Shown one piece after another: positions 1 to 7,231 of a stretch of DNA of 41,343 nt. A program made the position numbers and the translations under genes. The DNA comes from Longimicrobium sp. (GTDB lineage Bacteria > Gemmatimonadota > Gemmatimonadetes > Longimicrobiales > Longimicrobiaceae), in NCBI GenBank assembly GCA_036389135.1, contig DASVQP010000016.1:1-41343 (forward strand), in the 5' to 3' direction. The stretch's first letter is position 1. Each line of letters begins with the position of its first letter. Under the pieces are notes generated by a model. The model saw nothing but the letters and a program-made list of their open reading frames with translations, did no database searches and was not told the origin of the DNA.

Positions 1-198
1 CCGAGCCAGATAATCTGATGCATAGGGCTGGTCTCCTGTCCGAATGCGGCCTCGGCCGCATGTGGCTCTGATGCTCCTGCGTTCGCACGGGGATCATTAA
101 TCCACGTTGAACCAGGGGGCCAGCCCTTCCATTTATTCTACTGCCGCGTCCAGCCCTGGCGGTGGGTATTCGAGCCGAGCATCGCCGCAGAGCGCGTC

Positions 199-1875
199 GT
201 GAAGGAGAAACGGGGTGCGTGCGTGTACTACCGCATGGCGGGAGGAGCCCCGCTTTCTCCACCTCCCCAGGATCGGTTCAATGCATTCCGCGAACGCATC
301 TGTGGGCTGGGTGAAATCGCGTTGCATGCCGCGCTGGACCGGGCTGGAACCCAGGTCACGTGGCGCGAGATCGGCGAGTTCTGGCCCGTCGGCGGCGAAA
401 CCCCAGCTCCGGCAGCACTTGGTCAATCTTGGACGCGGGCATTCGAGCCGGCAGCTGTAGCTGGCCGCGTGATGGCGACGAAACGGGGTGGGCTAACGTT
501 CTACCAGTTTTCTGCAAGCAATCTGCCTCTCCCCGAAGCTCCAACGCAGTCGCGACGTGTCATGGGAGCCACCGTTGAGCGGCGATCAGCGAATATTCTC
601 GAAGCGCTCGAGCAAGCGGTACGGCAAGAAGCCACGATGGTGCGGGTTCAGGCAATCCGCTCGTGCTGGGATGAGGACATGGGCGAAGCCCCCAGCTGGG
701 GCACCGTACGAAATGATCTAAGCATGCTCAAAGCGGAGGGTTCGGTCCGAGCGGAGCACCATAACGGGCACACATACTACGCGCCCACTGGGTGGTGCAA
801 CCTATCTCCCCCAGCCTTTGATACGGACCTCCGGCGGGTCGAGGAAGCGGTGGTCCGGGCTACGAATCACTGGCAGAGTGCCGTTCCGACTTCGGAGATC
901 GTACGCGAAGTTGATCAGGATCCGCACCTCCTGCTCCGCGGGAATGTGACGGTGCAGACGCTCCTGAACTCCTTGCGTGAGCACGGCCGCGTACACACGG
1001 TTAACCGCCGCCAGCGGGAAGGGCGTGAACTCAACTACTACGCGCCGCCAGATGGGCCCCACTGGGTTCGGTCAGAGGTTGAATTGACCATTGATCGACG
1101 CCGTAGGGCGATCAAAGACCTATGGCGCCGCAGCGGAGGTCGTCCGTTCACCACACGCTGTATTCGCCTGTTCGCGCGGTCCCGTCCCGGGTACCGACTC
1201 GAGGGATTTCCGCCCTACGCTTGGACAAACGCGCTCCACATGTTGCACCGGGACGAGTTTCTGGTGCGCCTAGCAAGTGGAGACGGATGGCACTGCAGGT
1301 GGGCAGTCGCCTCGGATTGGAAACGCCGGGGAATGAGCGATCGCGAGCGGTTGATGCTGGACACGAGCGGGCGAGACGAAGACACTCCCGGAGATAACTG
1401 GCCAAGTGTAGACCCATCCATCATTTCGAGGCGCGAAGATATGCGGGGACTGGTCTTCGCTTCGAAGATGCGGTGCCGAAGCGAAGCGCCCGATGAGGTC
1501 ACGGCCCAGATTATAGGGGCACGTCCAGTCAGCCTTAGCGATTTGCGCCAGTCGCGCCACCTACGGCCGCGGCTGCGCATTACCCGCCGCGGACGCTTCG
1601 GCAACGAACTCGTGACGGAGGCGGTCCGGCCGGAGTTCAAGCGGAAGCGGAGGCCGATTACCAAGATCGGTGTTGTTGGGGGGCGACGGTATATCGACAT
1701 CCGAGCCACTCCGGCGAACACGGCGTACGTCCGGTACGTTGCCGCTCTACGTGAAGTCGAACTTCCCCGACACCGGAGCGCACTAGCTCGTGTCCATCCG
1801 GAAACTCGGAAGCGAGGCGGGGGCAAAGAGATGACGGCGCACCCGGGTGTGTTGGATCTCGCGCGGAAGGCGTAG
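199..1875 (+). CDS. Unrecognised protein built from repeated winged-helix-like units (possibly 5'-incomplete)
   Basis: I do not recognise a family. The 558-residue protein from GTG 199 appears to hold several related units of about 75-90 residues. Each has helical segments followed by a basic, aromatic hairpin: FYQF near residue 103, YYAP near 193, YYAP near 281, and a weaker unit around 300-380. That order suggests tandem winged helix-turn-helix folds and nucleic-acid binding; this is inference. The start is doubtful. The same frame is open back to base 19, and bases 151-198 encode a stretch (W-x-x-x-FEP-x-x-x-A-x-R-V) that matches an internal stretch near residues 77-91. Coding homology therefore continues upstream of the GTG, where no ATG/GTG is available before the TGA at 16-18. 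The 5' end may be frameshifted or lost. The C-terminus is basic. Its TAG stop abuts the left end of the insertion sequence. Confidence 0.6.
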   Translation: MKEKRGACVYYRMAGGAPLSPPPQDRFNAFRERICGLGEIALHAALDRAGTQVTWREIGEFWPVGGETPAPAALGQSWTRAFEPAAVAGRVMATKRGGLTFYQFSASNLPLPEAPTQSRRVMGATVERRSANILEALEQAVRQEATMVRVQAIRSCWDEDMGEAPSWGTVRNDLSMLKAEGSVRAEHHNGHTYYAPTGWCNLSPPAFDTDLRRVEEAVVRATNHWQSAVPTSEIVREVDQDPHLLLRGNVTVQTLLNSLREHGRVHTVNRRQREGRELNYYAPPDGPHWVRSEVELTIDRRRRAIKDLWRRSGGRPFTTRCIRLFARSRPGYRLEGFPPYAWTNALHMLHRDEFLVRLASGDGWHCRWAVASDWKRRGMSDRERLMLDTSGRDEDTPGDNWPSVDPSIISRREDMRGLVFASKMRCRSEAPDEVTAQIIGARPVSLSDLRQSRHLRPRLRITRRGRFGNELVTEAVRPEFKRKRRPITKIGVVGGRRYIDIRATPANTAYVRYVAALREVELPRHRSALARVHPETRKRGGGKEMTAHPGVLDLARKA

Positions 1876-3328
1876 GTTTGGGTTGCGAAGCTCAAACCAC
1901 CTTACGCGGAGCACACTCGAATGCGCCGTCACGAACAGCTCTCGTTGGCCCGGCCCTGGATCGCCCACCCGCATGCACGCGAGCTGGAGGCGATCAGCCG
2001 GATCCTGGATGCGGAAAGTGGCATGGCGGAGCGTGTGGGGCAAGACCTGGTGCGTGGGGTGAAGAACCCGCAGACCGGGCGCGGCGGGATGAGCGGCGAC
2101 CAGGTGCTGAGGGTGCTGGTGGTCAAGCAGATGAACGGCTTCGGCTACGAAGCGCTGCACTTCCACCTGCTGGACTCGGCGAGCTACCGCACCTTCTGCC
2201 GCTTCGGAGCGCTGGAGAGCGTACCGTCCCGCTCGGCGCTGGCGGAGAACGTGAAGAAGGTGCGGGCGGAGACGCTGGAGGAGATCGGACGCATGCTGCT
2301 GAAGCGGGCCGCACGCGAGGGGGTGGAGAAGGGCCGGAAGGTGCGGATCGACAGCACGGTGGTGGAGGCCAACATCCACGCGCCGAGTGACTCCACGCTG
2401 CTGTGGGACAGCGTGCGGGTGCTGACGCGGCTCCTGGAGCAGGCGGGTGCCTGCTTCACCGTATGGAGGGACCACACGAAGCGCGCGAAGCGGCGGATGC
2501 TGGCCATCCAGCGGGCAAAGACGAAGGAAAAGCGCCTGCCGCTGTACCGCGACCTGCTCAAGGTAGCGGGCAAGGTGCTCGGCTATGCCCGGGCGGCCAG
2601 AGACGTGCTGGCGGACTCCACGGAGGAGGCGCGGCGGCTGGCCTTCGAGCTGAACCGGCACCGGCTGCTGCTGGAGCGTGTCGTGGACCAGACCGAGCGA
2701 CGGGTGCTCAGAGGGGAGAGCGTGTCGGCGGGAGAGAAGGTGGTCTCCATCTTCGAGGCGCACACAGACGTGATCGTCAAGGATGGACGCGACACCCTCT
2801 ACGGGCACAAGGTATTCCTGACGGGTGGCGCGTCGGGGCTGGTGCTGGATTGCGTGATTCGGGACGGCAACCCCGCGGACTCGACGCTCTCCACGCCCAT
2901 GCTCCAGCGGCAGAAGGAGATCTACGGCCGTCCTCCGCGCCAGGCGGCACTCGACGGCGGGTTCGCCTCGAAGGAGAACCTGCGGGCGGCCAAGGAGTTG
3001 GGGGTGGGGGACGTGTGCTTCGCGAAGAAGCGCGGGCTCAAGGTGGCGGACATGGTGAAGAGCACCTGGGTGTACCGGAAGCTGCGGGACTTCCGTGCGG
3101 GGATCGAGGGGATGATCTCGTTCCTGAAGCGTGCCTTCGGTCTGGACCGCTGCACCTGGCGCGGGGAGCTGTCGTTCCAGAGCTACGTCTGGAGCGGAGT
3201 GCTGACGGCCAACCTGCTGACGCTCGCACGGCACTCGCTGGCCTGAGCGGACAGGAGGCGCCCCGGCGGGTCACCCCTGAGGTGGAGTGTGCCCGTACGC
3301 GGCATGTACCTGCGTCTCTGACCCAAAC
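1876..3328 (+). mobile_element. Complete insertion sequence with imperfect terminal inverted repeats
   Basis: The ends are set by an imperfect inverted repeat of about 43 bases around the transposase gene. The left end starts GTTTGGGT (1876-1883) and carries GCACACTC at 1911-1918. The right end, read on the minus strand, starts with the same GTTTGGGT (3328-3321) and carries GCACACTC at 3292-3285, at nearly the same spacing (35 against 36 bases). Total length is about 1.45 kb with one transposase ORF. I see no convincing target-site duplication (left flank GGCGTAG, right flank GGAGCGG), so the exact outer base is uncertain. The left end also folds on itself (GGTTTG at 1875-1880 with CAAACC at 1893-1898). 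Confidence 0.75.
1921..3246 (+). CDS. DDE transposase (IS1182/ISNCY-like)
   Basis: The 441-residue protein is a cut-and-paste DDE transposase that would move the surrounding element. The N-terminal third resembles the helical DUF772-type domain: GMSGDQVLRVLVVKQM near 55-70, then a segment with YRTFCRF near 97-103. The DDE core begins with RIDSTVVEANIH near 142-153, which supplies the first aspartate. The second aspartate is plausibly in AALDGGFAS near 340-350. The final acid is in the segment with FRAGIEGMISFLKRAFGL near 393-410. A long helical insertion, rich in Arg and Leu, separates the first two. The ATG at 1921 lies about 45 bases inside the left inverted repeat, and the gene ends about 80 bases before the right one, so the element looks intact and potentially active. 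The family name is from motif memory; IS5-group relatives are possible. Confidence 0.85.
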   Translation: MRRHEQLSLARPWIAHPHARELEAISRILDAESGMAERVGQDLVRGVKNPQTGRGGMSGDQVLRVLVVKQMNGFGYEALHFHLLDSASYRTFCRFGALESVPSRSALAENVKKVRAETLEEIGRMLLKRAAREGVEKGRKVRIDSTVVEANIHAPSDSTLLWDSVRVLTRLLEQAGACFTVWRDHTKRAKRRMLAIQRAKTKEKRLPLYRDLLKVAGKVLGYARAARDVLADSTEEARRLAFELNRHRLLLERVVDQTERRVLRGESVSAGEKVVSIFEAHTDVIVKDGRDTLYGHKVFLTGGASGLVLDCVIRDGNPADSTLSTPMLQRQKEIYGRPPRQAALDGGFASKENLRAAKELGVGDVCFAKKRGLKVADMVKSTWVYRKLRDFRAGIEGMISFLKRAFGLDRCTWRGELSFQSYVWSGVLTANLLTLARHSLA

Positions 3329-3674
3329 GGAGCGGAATCATACCCGCGGATCGGGTTCGAATTGCGTAGCAACCGCTCCGTACGACGTTTTCCACGGCTA
3401 CCCGATACCCGCTTTTCCGCTGTTTCCGGATGGAAACGAGCTAGGGTGGGGTGGGCGGGAAATTTGCGTGTTATTTAGAAAGCCGGGGTATTCGAGTGGT
3501 CGGACGCAGACAGGGTCCTCCCGCCGCCGAACAGAGCGTTGTAGGAATCCCAACGACGGAGCGGTTCGACGCGGCGGTGCAGCCCCGGTGCGGGAGCTTG
3601 GTGTTAGAGGGCGTTAAACATGAGTTTTCGAGCCACTATCACTGCCCACGGGCGCCCCTCATCATCGAACTGGT
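3329..3674. other. Intergenic stretch right of the insertion sequence
   Basis: No gene is supported here; the longest open frames lack coding character. Base composition shifts within this stretch from GC-rich to noticeably AT-richer, and stays so to about 6350. A short GGCGTTAAAC near 3610-3619 resembles an integron R' core, but no matching partner site was found. Confidence 0.5.
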
Positions 3675-4091
3675 ATGGAGTTGTTGAGCGCCGTTGGCAC
3701 CGTCGCATCTATCCTAGGGCTCGCCGCGTCGCTCTGGGTTCTAAGGCAGGTTAGCGAAATTAAGCGGCAGTACCTGCGCCGAGTGCGCAGTCCAGCTCTC
3801 CTGAAGCGCCTCGCTGATCAAGAGCAGACACTCTCGAAGCTGCTTCTGCCGCCCACACTTGATGTAGCGCAGGTGAGTGTTGTGCTCGCGTCGAGTGAAT
3901 CGCTATTGCGGAACTTGCTGCCTAAAACGTCCGGGAGCGAATCTAAGCGATTGAAGGCTACTATCAAGGTAATTGCACGCACGAGAGCGGAACCGATTGA
4001 CAAAACCGCTACACTAGCCGCTCGTGCTGAGCTTGTGAGCGCAATCGAGGCTGCAACCGAACAGCACAAAGACACTCAGTGGATGCACTAA
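3675..4091 (+). CDS. Small single-pass membrane protein of unknown function (TIR cassette gene 1)
   Basis: This 138-residue protein starts with a hydrophobic helix (about residues 4-23, rich in Leu, Ala, Val) followed by a basic patch (KRQYLRRVR, 30-38). This fits an N-out/C-in anchor with a cytosolic helical domain of about 110 residues rich in Leu, Ser, Lys and Ala. No catalytic motif is visible. It is followed after one base by the next gene, so the two are almost certainly co-transcribed. Codon usage is clearly AT-richer than in the right half of the window, which agrees with horizontal acquisition. No strong Shine-Dalgarno is seen before ATG 3675. I do not recognise the family. Placement just before a TIR protein suggests a role as sensor, anchor or effector, but that is inference. 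Confidence 0.6.
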   Translation: MELLSAVGTVASILGLAASLWVLRQVSEIKRQYLRRVRSPALLKRLADQEQTLSKLLLPPTLDVAQVSVVLASSESLLRNLLPKTSGSESKRLKATIKVIARTRAEPIDKTATLAARAELVSAIEAATEQHKDTQWMH

Positions 4092-4092
4092 C

Positions 4093-4479
4093 ATGCCCAG
4101 CATAGCTGACGTTGTTAAGCGCTTAGAGGAGCTCACGACATCTCGGAAGCTCCAGTGGAGTCGGATTGAGCCACCTGACTCGATTGCTGTTGGGACCGAC
4201 TCTAAGATCTTGGCGTTCTTCACCGCGACGTTCAACGGCAGGCACGTCGGGATATATGAAGAGCGCTACCGCGGGTTCGACATTGATTCGGAAACCTCGT
4301 ATTGGACGAGTCGCGAGGTGTTGGTGTTCTTTGACATTAGTTGGGACGTGACTTGGGAAGCGCCCACGACTCCTGGAATTGCGCGACTATACGACGCCAT
4401 CAAGTACCAGAAAGCAGATGTTGATACGATCATGAATGACATCCTCATAGACAACAACGAGGAGGAGAGTTTCGTGTGA
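4093..4479 (+). CDS. Small soluble protein of unknown function (TIR cassette gene 2)
   Basis: This 128-residue protein begins one base after the stop of gene 1. It is soluble and acidic, with a predicted helix (residues 3-15), a central beta-rich part (alternating segments such as ILAFFTATF and EVLVFFDISWDVTW), and a C-terminal amphipathic helix pair (IARLYDAIKYQ, then VDTIMNDIL). This layout (an opening helix plus a Leu/Trp segment, a beta meander ending in an acidic turn, then a closing L-x-x-LY-x-x-I helix) recalls small proteins often found beside defence genes, but I cannot name a family. The last residues are strongly acidic (DNNEEES). A gap of about 120 bases with no obvious terminator separates it from the TIR gene, so shared transcription is likely. 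Confidence 0.65.
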   Translation: MPSIADVVKRLEELTTSRKLQWSRIEPPDSIAVGTDSKILAFFTATFNGRHVGIYEERYRGFDIDSETSYWTSREVLVFFDISWDVTWEAPTTPGIARLYDAIKYQKADVDTIMNDILIDNNEEESFV

Positions 4480-4602
4480 TTACGTCGGATCGCACCCGGG
4501 GCGCAGTTTGCGCAGTTACGCGACCGCGCAAGCAGGTACCGCTTCTACCCTCAGCGCGAAGCTGGTAGCCTGTATCATTTACTCCGCATCTACAAGCATC
4601 CC

Positions 4603-5685
4603 ATGAACTCCAAAGCGTCTCAGGCGATCTCCGCAATTGAGCAGCAGGTAGAGGAGTTCGATCGAATTCTTCGCGAGGCACCCGCAGAGGAGCTACTGCC
4701 GCGATTTCGCAGGTGGAGGGAAAGAACTGTTCGAGTTCTCCGCGTGAAAATTGGAGACGACGAAGCAACAAAGTTCCAACGCGAATCGATCACCTTCGAT
4801 GATCTTAATCCTGGATCATTCGAACGGATGCTGCGTTCTCATCGAACCTTCCTGACCATCCTAGCGGATGAAATCCGGCTTCACCCGGGTGACTTTCTCG
4901 AAGATCCCACGCCAGAGCCGTCTTGGGCTGTGAAGCAAGGTCGCGTTCTCCGCACAATCGCAAAGTATGAGGAAGAGGGTCATGACCCGAATCTTAGTGA
5001 GATCGAGAGCGTGACCGGTCTAACTACTAGAGAGACGGGAGTCATAGTCCGTGCTCTCCTCGACGGTGACCTCATCACCGGCATGGACGCCTCTTCTTTC
5101 GATGGATTCGATGTTCTAAATATTCGTCTCCTGCCAGCGGGGCGGAAGGTTATCGGCCAGTTGAGCGAGCCCATTCCCGCAAAGGACCCAGCTGCAATGC
5201 CAGAAATTCGCCTGTTTATCAGCCATAGTAGTCACGACAGGCAGACGGCCGACGCACTGATACGTTTGTTACGCGATGCGTTGTCGCTCCCACCTGCACA
5301 AATCCGCTGCACCAGCGTGGACGGATACCGATTGCCAGCAGGCGTAAACGCTAAGGAACGGCTGCGGACCGAGATCTTCGAAGCAGAGGCGTTTATCGGC
5401 TTAATTTCGCATGAGAGCCTCAGTTCGACGTTCGTACTTTTCGAGCTGGGCGCCCGTTGGGGAGCCCAGCGCCATCTGATTCCTTTACTTGTGCGCGACT
5501 TTTCGCCTGCGGGTCTTAGCGGGCCGCTCAGCGATCTGAATGCTCTCCAGTTATCAGAGGAGGCCCAGATCCACCAACTCATCACAGATCTCGGTGAAGT
5601 TCTCAATATTGTGCCAGCGAGCCCTGCGGTCTACACCAGGAGTGTTAGTGCACTGGCAGAGCTTGGTCGCGCGGCGCCCGCATGA
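4603..5685 (+). CDS. TIR-domain protein with N-terminal helical and winged-helix regions
   Basis: The C-terminal part (about residues 201-330) is a TIR fold. It opens with EIRLFISHSSHD (201-212), has a middle segment D-G-Y-R-L-P-A-G-x-N (240-249), and ends with SSTFVLFELGARWGA, in which E281 sits where the NADase catalytic glutamate of bacterial TIR proteins is expected. Before it come a helical domain (1-100, with RRWRERTVRVLR and a conserved-looking SFERMLRSHRTFLTILADEI) and a winged-helix-like segment (108-190). Bacterial TIR effectors commonly cleave NAD+ or make cyclic ADP-ribose signals during abortive infection; function here is inferred from the fold. The gene lies between small membrane-protein genes on the same strand. 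Composition is AT-richer than the chromosome around it. ATG 4603 has no strong ribosome-binding site. Confidence 0.8.
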   Translation: MNSKASQAISAIEQQVEEFDRILREAPAEELLPRFRRWRERTVRVLRVKIGDDEATKFQRESITFDDLNPGSFERMLRSHRTFLTILADEIRLHPGDFLEDPTPEPSWAVKQGRVLRTIAKYEEEGHDPNLSEIESVTGLTTRETGVIVRALLDGDLITGMDASSFDGFDVLNIRLLPAGRKVIGQLSEPIPAKDPAAMPEIRLFISHSSHDRQTADALIRLLRDALSLPPAQIRCTSVDGYRLPAGVNAKERLRTEIFEAEAFIGLISHESLSSTFVLFELGARWGAQRHLIPLLVRDFSPAGLSGPLSDLNALQLSEEAQIHQLITDLGEVLNIVPASPAVYTRSVSALAELGRAAPA

Positions 5686-5796
5686 CGAGAGGGCTGAACG
5701 CAGCCGTTCATGCGATTTTCGTTCACCTCGCGCTGCGCAGTGTAGACCGTTCAGTCGTGGTGGAGAGTTTAGTTGCGACTGACGGAGGATATGCAG

Positions 5797-6204
5797 ATGA
5801 TTACCCTTCCTTCTCGGCTTGGCGTATCGTTGGATTTACCTGTTTGGAAGACAATGAACGATCCAATCGACCCCGATACTGCTCCCAAGGTCCCGCCGCT
5901 GCTCCAGTGGGTGAGTTTGGCAGGGAGTCTCGCATCCATAACCGGTATTTCCGCAATCTGGCTCTTCGACGAGTTCGATCTCAACGCATTGTTTGATTGG
6001 AGCATTCTCCTCTTCTTCACCGCGTGGATGATCGGATGGGCGTGCTTGGTCGTGTGGGCGCTGCTAGCCGGATATCGGGCACTCGTTGCCGAGCAAGCTG
6101 GGTTGTTGAGATGGGGATATATACTGATCGGCACTCCACTCGGTGGCCTGATCCTCGTCGGTATAGGCACGCTCACAACTTCGTTGATCAAGGGAGTAGT
6201 CTGA
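5797..6204 (+). CDS. Three-helix membrane protein of unknown function (TIR cassette gene 4)
   Basis: The open frame runs from TTG 5773, but GGAGG at 5784-5788 favours ATG 5797 (8-base spacing), giving 135 residues. ATG 5791 is too close to the GGAGG. Three hydrophobic stretches are clear: LLQWVSLAGSLASITGISAI, WSILLFFTAWMIGWACLVVW, and GYILIGTPLGGLILVGIGTL. The loops between them are short. No enzymatic motif is visible. It lies about 110 bases downstream of the TIR gene on the same strand, within the same AT-richer block, with no terminator between. This makes it a candidate membrane partner of the TIR protein. I do not recognise the family. Confidence 0.65.
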   Translation: MITLPSRLGVSLDLPVWKTMNDPIDPDTAPKVPPLLQWVSLAGSLASITGISAIWLFDEFDLNALFDWSILLFFTAWMIGWACLVVWALLAGYRALVAEQAGLLRWGYILIGTPLGGLILVGIGTLTTSLIKGVV

Positions 6205-6402
6205 ACATCAAGAGCGCGGCAGCACGCCTACACTCCTATAACTGCATTCCGAATACTGCGACGTCTGGCGCATTCGCGACCACAAGCTGGCGGAGCTACG
6301 AGCATTCGTCATCGAAACTAAATGTCAAAGGATAACTGGGGCATTATGAGGCCGTGAAGCAGGTGTCGTCGTGGGTTTGCGTCGGCCAGCGGCTGTTGCA
6401 GG

Positions 6403-6826
6403 CGCGTGCGTGGCAACATCCTGAAGACCCTCACCTCCACCGCAGCGCCGTGTCCGGCAACGGGCCGGCGTCGGCGTGGCCGATCTCGCACAAGAAGTCG
6501 AGAATGGCGGTGTTGAAGCGCTCGGCGGCGTCGAAGTTGATGGCGTGGGCGGCGCGGGGGATCACGATGCAGCGCGCGCCGGGGAGCGCCGCCGCCACCG
6601 ATTCAGCGAACCATCTTGGGACCACGGGGGCGCGCGCGCCCACCACCACGCGCGCGGGGACACCCACCCGCGCGGCGGTGCCGAAGATGTGATGGTGCTT
6701 CGCCTTTCCACCCGGTCAGGAACCAGCGCACCAGTCCTGCGCGCAGGTACGCCTCCGCGAGCCAGTGGACCAGCGACAGCGGCTCGCGGGTTATTTCGCG
6801 CGCGAGGCACTGCATGCGCCTAACCT
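6403..6826 (-). pseudogene. Decayed 3' fragment of an alpha/beta-hydrolase gene (copy 1)
   Basis: On the minus strand this stretch is closely similar at base level to the 3' part of the intact hydrolase gene at 13716-14543, plus about 25 bases beyond its stop. It covers roughly residues 154-275 of that protein. The catalytic aspartate region reads G-A-R-A-P here instead of GARDP, so the acid is lost, and one extra base near 6700 puts the upstream part (REPLSLVHWLAEAYLRAGLVRWF) in another frame. No start, nucleophile serine or N-terminal half is present. It is a scar rather than a gene. A second similar scar lies at 11213-11577. Confidence 0.85.
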
Positions 6827-6970
6827 CGGTCGTTATTTCGAGAGTCAACATCTCGGCAGCAGCGGTAATCACGTGTGCGTACCGTGTGCAGGAACTTTCC
6901 CGGTCTAAAGCTGCGGCCAAAGTCTCCCCTCGCCCGCGACTAACTCCCAGCTTGACCCCGTCGCCACTAT

Positions 6971-6985
6971 CCTCCAGATTGGAGG
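6971..6985 (+). promoter_or_regulatory. Inverted repeat before vapB: candidate autoregulatory operator
   Basis: CCTCCA (6971-6976), spacer GAT, TGGAGG (6980-6985) form a perfect six-base inverted repeat just upstream of the AGGAGG ribosome-binding site (6991-6996) and ATG 7001. Antitoxins of the FitA/VapB type usually bind such repeats to repress their own operon. CCTCC could also pair with the ribosome-binding site in the mRNA. Both readings are inference from position. Confidence 0.4.
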
Positions 6986-7000
6986 CAGAAAGGAGGAAGC

Positions 7001-7231
7001 ATGGCGACGCTGAACATCAAGAACTTACCCGACCCGCTCTACGAATCGTTGAAGCTGCGCGCGGAGTCTCAGCACCGATCCGTTGCCCAGGAAGTCACGC
7101 ACATCCTGTCGGAGGTGCTCGCTCGGGACGAGCCGCTGTCGATTCTTGATCTTCAGGGCCTCGGTAAGGAGCTCTGGTCGGGTATGGACGCGGCGCGCCA
7201 CGTTGCGGACGAGCGTGGTTCGTGGGACTGA
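7001..7231 (+). CDS. vapB: FitA/VapB-type ribbon-helix-helix antitoxin
   Basis: This 76-residue protein opens with ATLNIKNLPDPLYESLKLRAESQHRSVAQEVTHIL spread over residues 2-36. That is the typical MetJ/Arc-like beta strand followed by two helices with an N-terminal Lys/Asn pair for base contact. The acidic, Trp-containing C-terminal tail (ELWSGMDAARHVADERGSWD) is the part that normally wraps around and blocks the toxin. The start is secure because AGGAGG lies five bases upstream. The stop overlaps the toxin start by ten bases, so translation is coupled. The pair would be autoregulated through the inverted repeat at 6971-6985. FitA-like names would fit as well as VapB. Confidence 0.88.
   Translation: MATLNIKNLPDPLYESLKLRAESQHRSVAQEVTHILSEVLARDEPLSILDLQGLGKELWSGMDAARHVADERGSWD

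Larger units (their letters stand above)
6205..7000. other. Gap holding only the hydrolase scar
   Basis: Apart from the hydrolase fragment (6403-6826), no gene is supported between the membrane-protein gene and the antitoxin gene. Bases 6827-6970 have returned to higher GC and probably hold the promoter of the toxin-antitoxin pair, but I cannot assign -35 and -10 boxes with confidence. Confidence 0.5.

Noticed and set aside
3605-3625. GGCGTTAAAC, similar to an integron attC R' site, close to a run of small accessory genes
   Set aside because: No matching complementary core or stem within 150 bases upstream, no second site at the next gene borders, and no integrase gene.
5682-5996. ORF whose ATG overlaps the TIR gene stop
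   Set aside because: It overlaps most of the N-terminal half of the three-helix membrane protein in another frame and has no hydrophobic or conserved pattern; the frame with a ribosome-binding site at 5784 is preferred.
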